The position numbers were made by a program, and so were the translations under genes. The notes under the pieces were generated by a model that worked only from the letters and a program-made list of their open reading frames with translations, searched no databases and was not told the DNA's origin. A stretch of 64,000 nucleotides of DNA from Leuctra nigra (taxonomy: Eukaryota > Arthropoda > Insecta > Plecoptera > Leuctridae). The DNA is taken from assembly GCA_934045905.1 (NCBI GenBank), contig OW203764.1, positions 20,327,685 through 20,391,684 on the forward strand, given 5' to 3'. Shown here in pieces: positions 25,215-36,825 of the stretch; position 1 is the first letter of the stretch; the number at the start of each line of letters is the position of its first letter.

Positions 25215-26444
25215 GTGAAGTGAAATGTACTCTGATTTTTCAGCGATATCGAATGTTTTTAATGAACTTGGTGACGAAATAAGAACAGCAATGCGATTCT
25301 TCATATTTTACAAAGTTCTTTTTAATAATTATTGCAATGATGCAAGGGCCTACTTCCTATAAATTCTTACTGTTTTTATCGTAATTTGTTCCGAATTGAA
25401 ATAAAAATAATGCGGATCTGTCTTTTTGGCAGTTGGTTTTTAACTTAGTTTCTTAGGCAGCTACGCTAACTTGACGTACCGCTAAGTGGCAGCAAGCACA
25501 ATCAAATATTAATTATTGGTGACAAAAGTTATATGTACAAATAATTAACTACTATTGTGTTCAGATTTCATAATTTAGTTTTCTCGATTGAAATTGAATC
25601 AATTTTGTTTGTGTCTTGTCTTTTTGAGATATTATATATATAGAATTTTACCATAATTTGAGAGATCTTTTTTGTAAATACCTACCACATAATTAATACT
25701 ACCTAATTAACTGCTGTGTGGTAAAATTGTGTAGTTTTCTTGTTAATAATTAAGTAGGGAATCTTTGAGAAACACATCACACTTCACAACTTTCAACTTC
25801 ATACAGATGCTGTTTAAGGAATTCAACTCGTACAAAGATGTCAAAGAAACAGATTGATTCGTAATATGGTGTAAATAAACTATAAAGTCAGCATGATTTG
25901 AAGCTTATTATCAGTGAATGCAAACATCAAATGGAAATAATGTGCATACATAGTTTATTTTTTATTATGTGAAGAAATACTATATTAGCAATAAATTTGT
26001 TACACATTTAACAATGAACTCGTTTATTTATGATTGTTACACACCCTAGAAAGGCACAACTCGAACATTATTATTTATTACTAATTTATAAATCACTTGA
26101 TTCATATTCTTCTTTTCCTCGACTAAAATGGCAGCGAAAATTATTATGAAAGTTAACTAAAATAAGTACCTAGGGGTAATAAGGACGTACAATCCTACAT
26201 ATTATACTTGTATTTTCATAGCACCAGACTCGAATCTTTAAAAAAATATACTGCTCTAAACTAAGTTTACAATACCAATAGAGCTCAACTCCTCAATGCC
26301 GAATTAATATCTTTTGGGGCAAAAGTAGGTAATGTAAAGTATAAATAATTATATTTAATTAATAAATCTCAAGGCACGGTCAATAAAATAACAATACATA
26401 TTACAAGTGTTTTGAATAGGCACAGCATAATAGTAGGCATAAGA
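25215..26444. other. Convergent 3' region of pygopus and the TTLL6-like gene
   Basis: Both coding regions end facing this 1.2-kb A/T-rich stretch, so it should hold both 3' UTRs. Plus-strand AATAAA-type signals occur near 25400 and 25873; the minus-strand equivalent TTTATT also occurs several times. No other feature seen. Confidence 0.55.
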
Positions 26445-29400
26445 TCATGAATTTTGCAAGTTTGGTCGTATTACACGCTTCTCCAAACCTTTTAGCCGTA
26501 CCGTGTTCGTGAGCAATCGAATTGCATGAGTTTTTGTTACTCGCTTTTGGTCCTCTATCCATACATACTGCGGAATTATTGGTCTTAATGAAATTGGCAC
26601 ATTATTACATGTAACGTTGAGGTCTGAAAGTAAGACATGCATTTATTATACGTAATTGGGGTCCAACAGTTTGTTTTATCAATATTGAGTAGAGTAATAA
26701 TAATACAACTTCAATAGAAAATGTACTGCAATATTATAACATAAAAAGTCTTTACATGAAGAAGTTGGCTAGATATCCGTCATAATTCATGTTGACTGCC
26801 ACTAGAATAATGGCCTCTATTGGAATATTGAAACATATTTTCGTCTCTTACCTAAGTCGGCACCAATCATAACAGTATTTGGCTGTTGAACTTTATCGCC
26901 AGATGGTCCATTCTGAACAATTGAAGGCAACTTTGTAGGAATGACAGTTGTAAGACTGTCTGTAAGATTAACTTCTCTATTCTGTGAGGCATACTTTTTC
27001 TTATCGGGATCTCGAAGTGTTCCACACTTATTCATGATGTTACATATCTGCAAGGTCAGACCAATTAATGAGTTAGAGTGTCGTAAAAATCACTGCAAGC
27101 AGTCAAAGCAATCCCCATTACCTACCTGTTCAACAATACCATAGTTTCTAAGTAGAGATTCTCTTTGAGCAAGTCCCGTTTTTCTCTCCCTCTCATCAGA
27201 TTCAAATATTGTGTCGGGAAGAAATGAATTCAACCTGTCGTTAGCAACATCTGGAGGAACTTTTACAAGGGCCTTAAGCTGAAAAAATAATATTGAAAAC
27301 TAAATTTATTAGATTTCGTAACTAAATGAGAAATATTATAAAATATACAATATCAGACTTACAGTTTTTTTCTTAGGTTTCATTGCAGTATTTGCATTTT
27401 TTGCTGTTGGTGATTCTGGAGAAATTTTGTCCAAATCTTTGGGCTTTGCTCCAATTCTTTTTGCAGCTTCTTTGTTTGCTTTTGCAATTGCTTCTTCCCT
27501 CTGATTTCTGGCACATTCTTCTCGAGCACGAGAGGCAAAGGTATCTTGGAATAGAGAACTTGAATTCTGATGAAAGAAGGCCTCATACTTCTCTTGATTA
27601 TTGGCCGGGAACACATATCGAAAATCTCCACAATTCTCTTCCTCCCACCGAGCCTGAGCTTTGAATCGTTCATTTGTGAGCTCGATTGGATCGACGTTGC
27701 TACAACAGGAATAAAACATCGGGAAGACATTACCTACAACTTGAAACATGAAACCTATACGTAGTACTCAAACAACAAATTGCTACCTTTCCTTGTAAAT
27801 TCCCTGCAGCAATCTATCTCTTACTCTTTTTCGATCTTCTTCCATCACTTTCCTCTTGTCTGTGTTGCCCAAGTTGAGAATTTTGAACGTATCATTGAGT
27901 AGGCTCTCTTTGATATCTTTGTCTATTTTAGCATCGGTGTGAAAGCTAGGAGAGTGGTTGACCTATGAAAAATGTCTATTAATTAAATTATAAATTAAAA
28001 TATGATGTCATCATAGGTAGTTTTTTAAACTGGAAAATGAAGTTTACCTCTAACAAATAGGGCTTTAGATTATGGTCGAGTATAACATCAAATCCCAAGA
28101 GTTCAAAGCATGCATACACGTGATCGTGGGAAGGGAAGCACGCATTGTAACTGTGTTTAAGAATTGGGTGAGCTGCTATCATGGTCTTGATTATGACGTC
28201 GTCGATGCGAGACCACAAGTCCACCACGTCGACGTTCTGTTTTACCAAGTGCTTGTTCAATGACGATATTCTGCGTTTAGTACCAGCCTCATCGTCGACC
28301 TTGTAAGCCCGGCTGTGTTTGTTAACAGCGTAGTTTGTGAGGTGCATGTAGACGTTTGTAGAGTTGACTTCTGTTGGCTCTTTATATGCACAAGTCGCTA
28401 ACCTAAACAAAATTTATAAGGTCACTATTATTAACCTTTAATTACTTACTCAACAAATATAAATCCTTAATTATTACATTAACAAACAGACCTAACAAGT
28501 CCATCATTGTAGATGAAAATTCTTAGTGGATCACAAGATGTGACAAGAACGTAGATTCTTAAGTCAAATTTCAGTCCATCGAGTAGATATGGCTGAAATT
28601 GAGAAACTGCCATCAGGGATCACTCAGCGATGTAGTACAAAAGTTCAGTCATCAAAGAATTCAATTATTCAATATTTTTTTTAGCAATATTCTCTCAATT
28701 TCAAATCTAAATTTTGAGGACACATTTTCAAATTTCTATTACCTATGCTTGAAAATTCGATAAAAATTGAATTTTTCCATCTGCTTCAACAATCATAAAT
28801 GTATAATTTAACGTACAAATTTTGCATAATTTTCAAATGAACATAAAACTACCGATCTTCTACATCCAACAGCAATGTGAATTCACTTCAGATAAGCATA
28901 AATTTAAACAAATAGGTAGGTAACCTACATGATTAGGAAATGATTTGGGATTTCACAAAACAGTTAAAACAAACTTCATTGGAATTTCACATCAAAATAA
29001 TGTAGTTGGACTTACTTTTGGAAGATATAATTGGCATATCATTCGTTCGTACGGTTTGATGTCTTTTATGTGCTTTGTCAGATATATTCCTTTCCCCTGA
29101 CATCCGGTCTCTGGCTTGCATATGTATGTTTTATTTCGTTTGTTACGTGCATATGCATTGAGTTCACCGTGACTGCATGAATAAAAATAATTAATATGGG
29201 TACAGATACTATTGGGCAAAATATTAATAATTTGGAAAAGCTAGACACTTACTCGAAAGGAAGGCACCAAGTTTGTGGGAAGAAATTGTAATCCTTGGGG
29301 AATATCTTCAGCATGCGATTAAGATTTCGAGCCAATAGATCCTTTCTACAAATCTCTGTCATACCTGGAAAATGATTAATTTTCTGGAAAATAAAACAAA

Positions 29401-31884
29401 ACTGAGATGTAACATTAGATGAACTTGCTTGATTGCAAATCAGAATTGACTCGAATGGAATTTACCTGATATCTCTTCATCTCCTTTGCTCTTTCGACAG
29501 ATATTGAGAGATCGGTCCAGAAGAGATTCCATGAGCTTTGTTCACCTACTTCTCGCATGTTAAACCTCCTTGCCACTCGCCGAACCACTTCATGCTTGCA
29601 GTGCGATGTACATATCGTCACAAACCTGTAAAAATTAGTCTTCAATTGCATTTTATTGGAAAAACAGCATATTTATTTGTTCATACTATTTCTGTATCTT
29701 TTCTCTTCATACCTGCGCTTTCGCTTCTTTTTCTTCTGTTTCGAGGCTGCGTCACATTCATCATCGTCTGAAATTTTATGTTCATTTTCTTGAACCATTG
29801 TTCCTGTACAAGAAGTCTCTTTAGTAACCTCTTGCGTAACTGAAATATAGAATATTATAATTAATTATCCGTCGCAATAATGTGGATTATAATAATGGAG
29901 GCACTATTATGAATCTGTTTTATCTTCGCAGTGTTCTTCTATAATTGATTTTAGATCAATTTATGACTACTATGCACCTACCTCCATACTGTTTAAATTA
30001 CATTAGTGCATTAAGGTGGCTCATCCAATCGGGCATAGTCTCAGATTTTCATAATTTTTTGTCTACTTATTGATAATCATGCCATACACAATCCTTGAAA
30101 AAATTAAACACTTCTCGTGTCTAGTTTCTGAGATAAATTGAGTTTTGTTCCCCATGTTATCTTATGGCCGACAGGTAAAATCGTGTCACATTTAGGCCAA
30201 TAATGAAGATCTATATTTTATGTTGTCCCAACTTAGAACAAAAAACTTATTTTCTGATAGATAGTTGGACATTATATAAGAAAAAAAATTGAAAACAATA
30301 CCAACGTGTGCCATTTTAAAAGTTATAAACCGAAAACGCAATGATTTTCCTATACCTCCTGTGTTAAAGTTTTGTTCAATCTCGGAAGGCAATAAATTGA
30401 AACGTCCCTGTAAGAGAGGAGTTGCAAGTTAAATTACATTTTATGATTCTTTTATACTTAAATATAGTTGAAATGTTGGAAAAAGTAATTCATAATGGTA
30501 ATTTCAAAAAATTAAATTTTTGGAATGTTCGATCGGTTGAGCCACGTTAAGGTAGGTACATTTGGAGATGAGGTCACTGATGATATCATTATCAACTAGT
30601 ACTATGCATAATGGAGTAAGTTGATTTATGGTTATTGTCAAGGAGAGGCCATCTAATTTTTATAATACGTACCTAATAATTATAAAGGTAGGTATAAGAG
30701 TATGCTTTGCAAAGGAATACATACCTAGGTACCTAATCACAATAATAATCAACAAATAATTCATTAAAAAATTACTGGAATACTGGAATTGAATGGATTA
30801 GTAAGTAGTGAAGTGAGGTTTTACTGATAAGTGATAACCAATAATTTGAATTTACACTTGGTGTCAGAAGTGGGACAATGTGATTTTAATCCTACCTCTG
30901 AAGGAAAGAATATTTCGAAAAATAAACCCCGGGCAACAACTGGAAATTGAACTTTTTTACATGAGTTAATAAAATAATAGTTAAATAAAATAATTTATTT
31001 TACATGCAATTAAAGTCATGTTCTAATTATTTGATAGGTATGTAGAATTGATAGGTAGTGGAATTGACTTCATTTGTCAGAATTACAGGAGGTACTTTTT
31101 TTTAAATTCTAAGAAGCATCTAGGATTATTCTGTATCATTATCATCTATGATTATCTTTATTATGTTCGAGGCAGAACAAAAATAAGAAATAAATAAAAT
31201 AATTTAAATTTCGTTATCTGAATGAATAATATGAGTTCACGTTTGGCAAGTCAGAAGTGTAATCGCGGGAGTAGGTAGGTAGGTAAAGCGTTAAAATTCC
31301 AAATAATTAAAATAAAATTATATACCCTTGAGTCTGGGGCTTAACGTCGCACTGTTTTGCAGCGAGGCTAATGGCGACGGATGAATGATTATGATGATGA
31401 TTGGGAGATGATGGTGAAGAGTAGGTAAGGATGGAAGGTGGGAAGGAGGCATCGTGGCCTACTAGTAGGGTACCTTCCCAACATTTGCCTGTCGACTGAG
31501 GAAAAACCACGAAAACCCCAGTCAGGAAGGACGGCCGCGGGAATCGAACCCGGGCCTCCGGAATACAAGTGAGCGTTAACCACATTTAGTGGTACTAGGC
31601 CTTATCTAACTCCATGGTAAGTACGTTTAGAGGTAAGTTACTAAATGTGCATGTGATAGTGAAGTTGTACCTTGTTCTATTGAGAGGCAAAGAGGAGCAT
31701 GCATTGTGCTTAAGTAGTGCTTTCCCTTTTTAATAATTTTACATTCATTTGTTGTTTTGTGTGGTGCGTCGTGGTGGCTGTCAAAGTCGTCGAGCTCTGA
31801 AGCACTGTTGTTATTGGTGCTCTCTGGACTGCTGATTGCTGTCTTCTTGGTCTTGTAATTTATATTGAATGCACTCACACTCAT
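26445..31884 (-). CDS. TTLL6: TTLL6-like tubulin polyglutamylase (one-base frameshift)
   Basis: Twelve exons: 31671-31884 (candidate ATG), 29713-29839, 29466-29625, 29253-29384, 29016-29172, 28492-28592, 28048-28402, 27787-27962, 27363-27699, 27126-27278, 26852-27047, 26445-26623 (TGA). The tubulin-tyrosine-ligase core matches the TTLL6/TTLL13 group: [44 protein letters not shown] (ATP binding), [49 protein letters not shown], then the C-terminal [11 protein letters not shown] segment. The enzyme adds glutamate chains to tubulin tails on axonemes and stable microtubules. All junctions are in phase, but exon 29253-29384 is one base too long: around 29340 an extra T (on the plus strand) breaks the conserved RKDLLARN motif. 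Corrected length would be about 761 aa. An acceptor-like site precedes the first exon, so the true start may be further upstream. Confidence 0.88.
30011..30550. mobile_element. 540-bp TTAA-flanked repeat, copy 1
   Basis: Begins TTAAGGTGGCTCATCCAATCGG and ends CGATCGGTTGAGCCACGTTAA, so the termini are inverted and both bounded by TTAA, as for piggyBac-like insertions. It is homologous over its length to 50479-51018, which has the same length. Located in intron 1 of the TTLL6-like gene. Confidence 0.75.
31310..31602 (-). mobile_element. tRNA-derived SINE
   Basis: On the minus strand: GTGGTTAACGC (A-box side), a B box GGTTCGATTCCC, then a body with GGTTTTCGTGGTTTTTCC and TGCGACGTTAAGCCCC before the 3' end. 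This layout is widespread in insect SINEs, including Hemiptera. In intron 1 of the TTLL6-like gene. Confidence 0.75.
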
Positions 31885-32515
31885 GTCAGCATACTGATGA
31901 CTTGAAGTCGCATCTAATTAAAGAAAATCAGTACCATAAGTTCTTCATTCACAACTCTCCGTGCTAAAAAGTTCCTAGATCACGTAAGTATCAAATATCA
32001 TTTAATTTTTACATACCTTTTGGTAATACTTGCAGGAATGAAATGTAACTTTTTGGGAAGTAATTAAAAAGAAGACGTTGGTTCATCGATATTATCAACT
32101 AGAAAATGACTGGTTTTCTTTGCAAATTGTCTTGAATGAAAGACGAGGAATAATCATAATGTAGGTACCTAGCTATACTAGTGTATTCGACATTTTATAA
32201 TTGATAAATAAAGACCTACCTACCTTATAAATAATAGTCATAGCACCAAATAGAATAAGAAATGTGATATGAAGATACTTGATTGTATTTTATATGAGGA
32301 TAAAATGAATAATAAATCTTTTTGACTAAAAATCGTTATCCGAGAAAATTTTGTGTTAAAAACTCGCTTTCATTGCCTCCATGAATCCAAACAAATCAGG
32401 GCGGCGGTGGGTCCACTTATTCACCGCCTTCTATATAGTGAGTGGGTGACACTTCACGCCAATTCAAAAGAGAAGGCAAGAGACGAATAATCGTAGCCGA
32501 CGAAACTTATTTAAA
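31885..32515. promoter_or_regulatory. Divergent intergenic region, TTLL6-like / SMN
   Basis: The start codons of TTLL6-like (minus) and SMN (plus) face away from each other across about 630 bp. It should contain both promoters and 5' UTRs, possibly with a non-coding or first coding exon of TTLL6 ending at an acceptor near 31911. No TATA box stands out. Confidence 0.4.
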
Positions 32516-35500
32516 ATGGGAGATGGTGACGTTTTGTATATGAGGAAGGAAAAGGTATAGACTAGTAACTAATATACCCTACATATTAACATTACATAAT
32601 TAATGGAATTGTTTTTATGCTCATTTCAAATGACACTCACCTAACATAACCTATAAGTTCATCTTGACAAAACAGGGTTGGGATTCTACCTACCTACTGC
32701 AAAGGGGTAGCAATTTCGTTATAGCTATGAGATTTTACCATAGGCTTTGTACAGATTGCAATTCCTCCAGCAATAGAAAATAGTTGTATAAACGCAACCC
32801 CGATGCCATAATCGGCGTTCTTAAACTCAGCAACCCATGTAACGAATGTATCGAGAAAATGGCGTCCTCTACATCAAATTCCCACTAAGTTTATGAACGA
32901 TTTTGCTTAGTTTTGCTAGATGAATGTGGCGGCAAGATTTTAAAACATGGACGTCGTTGTCAAAGCAAAAATGCAATGAACTATAACGCAATAAGCTAGT
33001 ACGCAATAATACGGCATATTAATTATTAGAGAAATATGTATTTACCTCTCAGCTTCATCGACATTTCATAAACGACGCATAACTGACAATTTAAACCATT
33101 GACACACAGATCAACATAAACAAACACCGCCATTTTGCATCCATCTAGCGAATAAAGCACAGATTTTTTTGCTAGAAACGCTAGATCCCGCTCTAAAGCA
33201 CTGAGATTATTCATGAACACTTTTGATGCACGCATGAAAAGTCGCTACATCGCTTATTAAATGAACACCTTGCTAGATGTCCGCTGCAGCAATGCTTGTT
33301 TTCGCTGAGTTTAAGAACGCCGCTATAGGGAACATTACAGTCGGGGCAGCGAATGTCTGAACTCTCACCAGATGGAGCCACCGTCACTTAGTCTGTTAGG
33401 CCGAGAAAGACATCATTGCAAGGTGAGCGCGCAATGTACAGTTCGTTTTTCCTATGTTTGAACTCTCTACAGACCGAGATACCGTCAGTTGTTCTGTTAG
33501 GCCGAGAAAGACAACATTGCAAGGTGAGCGCGCAATGAAGTCTTTCTCGGCCTAGCAGAACAACTGACTGTGGCTCCATCTGGTGAGAGTTCATACAGTA
33601 AAAAAACAGACTGTATTCTTTCTCGGCCTAGCAGAAAAACTGCCTATCAGCGCATTCTGTTGAGAGTTCAAACACTCGCTGCCCCATGCTTTAAAGCCTA
33701 TGCATGATTGATGCGGATGGACAATGCGGACCCATATAGTTGGATTTTGCTCAACATTTTTTCCGTCTGCGTCCGAATTGTGAACGTCACAGAGAATCTC
33801 CCTATTTTAACATAATAATAATAATAATAATAATGTAATTTATTGAGCACATAAAATAGGTAGGTACCTACACAATTGGTATGTATTCAACAATCGAGTC
33901 GTTGATCTTCCATACATCCATCTCTTCTCTTCAGCTGTACCTATTTCTTCCTAAGTTATTCATAATAGTCATAATTGTTTTCGACTGCGTTCAGAGTACG
34001 TCCGCCTCGATCGTGCATGGGGCTGCAATTCCACCAACAATCAAAAATAGTTGTAGAATCAGGACCTGGAACACTGCAAGTCCAGAATATTGAAGTCAAC
34101 CTACCTACCTCCTCCCTCCCTACTTTCTCCTGTTTAAGTAGATAATTAGAAATATGACCATGTATTGCTAATTTTAAAAGGTTTCAATAATTTTAGTTCA
34201 TCTTGCTTGCCCAAACATTCGAGCCACTGTATTATTAAATCGGTAGCTACTGCTAAAATAACAAGACCCTTAAAAATGTAGGTAGACTTGTTTGATTGAT
34301 AGGTAAACATTTCTACCTATACTATGGTTAAGTCATTTTGTTTTTTTCTTTTAGAGCTGCGATGAAGAGTCTGCCAATGAGGATGACAATATATGGGATG
34401 ATACCGCTCTCATCGAAGCTTATGACCATGCAGTTAAACTTGCCAAATCAGAAGTAGAGAACCGAATGAATGGCCAGGACGATAGCTCGAGCGAAAGTAG
34501 TGCCAGTCTTCCAAATCGTTCTTCAAGTTCACACAAGAAAAGTAAATACACTCAAAGTGAAGGAACTGGTTCGAAGAAGGTATGGTCCAGTGGTAATCCA
34601 TGCCGATGTAGTTACTCCGCTGATGGGATATTGTATGAAGCCAATATCGTGTCATTAGGCCAGAATGGGACTTGCATTGTTAAATATGTTGGCTATGACA
34701 ATGAAGAAGAGGTTCGTTTAAGTGACCTTCTACCATCTCGTGGTCAACATAGCCGACATCAACAAGAATTGGAAGCAAATCCTCAGGTAAGAATTGTAAT
34801 GAAATTACTATCCACTTTTACATACTTTTACATAGGTGTCCCAAATGCTTTACCATTGGAACTCATTGAAAGAGATGAAATGTTGTTTTTGCAAGTGTGT
34901 CTCTGATAAGACGGTCTGTTACAAATATCAAAGTTCTGGTTATTTCAATGCTCTGCTGCTAAAGTTAAAACAGTTAAATAGTACTTAATTGCCATGACAA
35001 CAACTGATTACATTTCTTGAATGACCACTTAAACTTATTAACTTAGTAGGTAGTATAGTATAGAATATAGATACTGATTTAACAGAGCATTGAAAACCCA
35101 GACCTAACTCTAGAATTTCTTGTTGAGTTTTGGTCCCAAATGCTAATTTGCATTTGCAAAATCTGTTAAAATGTTGGTCTCAACTCCCAAGCATAATTGG
35201 AACTTGATGAAACAATAGTACCTACATGCATCACTCATCAGACAATGGTTCTTTTTCATGTCTAATTTTTCAACAAGCAGAGGATTTTGTTCAATACCTT
35301 TTACACTGTACTACTTTGCAAAGCAAGCAAAATTACATCTTAACACAGTCTTTTGATTTCTAAGTTATTATTTTGTGTCCACATTGTTATTGATTTAATA
35401 AGGCTAATTCCGTATTCCAGAATGAACCACATGAGACGAAAACACCTAGAACTCACACGCCTAAACAGCAGTATCGAAAGGGACCCTCAGCCTCTCCCGT

Positions 35501-36728
35501 GCAACAAGCAATGGATTGGGAAGCACCCCTGCACCATCAAACCAGGCCCATATTTACTCATGACATGGGATTACCTCCTCCTCCTCTGGTAAGTGAAACA
35601 AGGGTGAGACTGGGTACTACTCTTGTTCAATTGTTTAATTATTGCACCTAGAACACCGGCCACACTAGGTCTGTGTCGGGGTGTTCTAACCTGTTCGGAA
35701 CACACCGGAAGTCGTCACAGAAAAGTTTACTTATACCTATCTATCCGTCGAGTTTTGATTCGTAATTCATGCACCTAACATATTCAGTGACGTACTTCCG
35801 CCGACGAACAAACCTACTGTCAACTTCTGCGAGAGTGGAGAGCTGCTGACAGTGTGTCCGGTGTTTATTGCAAATTTGCAATTCAATTGTATCTAACTAC
35901 AAACCCATTGGTAAGGGCTTAGTGTCACCTTAATGGGCCTACATTTGTTGAAATTTGTTATTGCTTTCTAATTCTGTTCAAATAAAAATGGTCCCAAAAT
36001 CTGATAGTTCACTAGATGCATTTATTCTAAAATAATATGTCAATAGGTACACTCGACAATTCATAAAACGGTATTTGAAAGAAATGGATTGTCTGAAAAA
36101 AATGTGATGACATCATCTGATGAAGACTATACTTACTCATCATCTACCTCTTGTAGGTGAGCTCTGATTTCATTGATAAAAACAAGGATTGTCTGTCAAG
36201 GAACCTGACCAGAAGCCAATCAGTTTCGTTCAAATACCGTTTTATGAATTGTCGAGTGTACCTACTAAATTACATTTTAGTTGTAAGCACTTGATATAAG
36301 TTTCAATATCATTTGATAATAATATGTACTGCCTATTTGAAAATATGTTTCTAATATGAAAATATTTAGTATACCTAATTTAAAGCGCTGATCAGACCTT
36401 TATATTGTTCAGAATTAAATCTAGAATCATAATCTTTCTTGAAGGAGTATACTAATTTAACTGCCTACACCCCTACCTATATTGTGCTGAGCTTGGGTAG
36501 GTGTTTAGTAATAATGAAATGTTCCACATCTAGGGCCTGCCACACATGATGGTTCCTCCTCCGCCGCCACTGAGCATGCTAGCAGGGGCGGGCTGCCCAA
36601 GCGACGAATCAGAAGCTCTGTCTGCGATGTTAATGTCTTGGTACATGAGTGGTTTTCACACTGGCTACTACCAAGGCATGAAGCAAGCTACCACGCAAAC
36701 CGAGCGCACCCCGTCGAGAAGGAAATAA
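32516..36728 (+). CDS. Smn: Survival motor neuron protein (SMN)
   Basis: Exons 32516-32554, 34355-34786, 35421-35588 and 36534-36728 (TAA), each a multiple of three, give 277 aa. The N-terminal exon is [13 protein letters not shown]; exon 2 has the Gemin2-binding region [18 protein letters not shown] and the Tudor domain (about residues 88-140) with [14 protein letters not shown] strands, KYVGYDNEE and LSDLLPS. Exon 3 is hydrophilic then PPPPPL. Exon 4 holds MVPPPPPLS and the YG box [20 protein letters not shown] that drives oligomerisation. SMN assembles Sm rings on snRNAs in the cytoplasm and localises to nuclear gems; the Tudor domain binds dimethylarginine tails of Sm proteins. No frame breaks. 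The 1.8-kb first intron is filled with MITEs. Confidence 0.97.
32808..33330. mobile_element. TIR element in SMN intron 1
   Basis: Ends CGGCGTTCTTAAACTCAGC and inverted GCTGAGTTTAAGAACGCCG. About 520 bp, without transposase; target duplication not clear. The 69-residue minus open frame inside it is not a gene. Confidence 0.75.
33343..33685. mobile_element. MITE with GGGGCAGCGA termini (empty-site reference copy)
   Basis: Ends GGGGCAGCGAATGTCTGAAC and inverted GTTCAAACACTCGCTGCCCC. The inside has repeated motifs GGCCGAGAAAGAC and CATTGCAAGGTGAGCGCGCAATG in both orientations. It is homologous (in reverse) to 55560-56150 and preserves the empty site of the insertion there. Confidence 0.8.
33817..33965 (-). 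repeat. Non-LTR retrotransposon 3' end fragment (copy 2)
   Basis: Nearly identical to 1545-1700, with a longer (TAA)n tract of about 8 units at 33822-33836 and AATAAA on the minus strand. In SMN intron 1. Confidence 0.65.
35652..35865. mobile_element. MITE with AACACCGG termini
   Basis: Starts AACACCGGCCACACTA and ends AGTGTGTCCGGTGTT. The subterminal CAACTTCTGCGAGAGTGGAG is shared with a smaller relative at 54717-54846. In the last SMN intron. Confidence 0.6.
36046..36262. mobile_element. MITE with 33-bp inverted repeats and TA duplication
   Basis: Left terminus GGTACACTCGACAATTCATA continuing through AAACGGTATTTGAA, with an almost perfect inverted copy at the right end; TA flanks each side. 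TA duplication and size suggest a Tc1/mariner-type derivative. In the last SMN intron. Confidence 0.75.
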
Positions 36729-36825
36729 GTCATATTGTTTTTTACATTAATTAAAACATACTGTAATACAGATTATTAATTACATTTACGTAACTACATA
36801 AAGCTGTTTTTGATATCCATCAATA

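Noticed and set aside
30192..30392. Conserved small protein shared with 50626-50859
   Set aside because: Similarity is due to two copies of a non-coding 540-bp element; frames differ in length and have indels.
32520..32560. Very short first SMN exon as chance ORF
   Set aside because: Rejected as chance: its phase and donor fit exon 2 exactly, and SMN proteins in the family have a similar short acidic start; I kept it as exon 1.
33026..33594. Small minus-strand proteins in SMN intron 1
   Set aside because: They lie within MITEs, have no start context or domain, and are explained by the elements.
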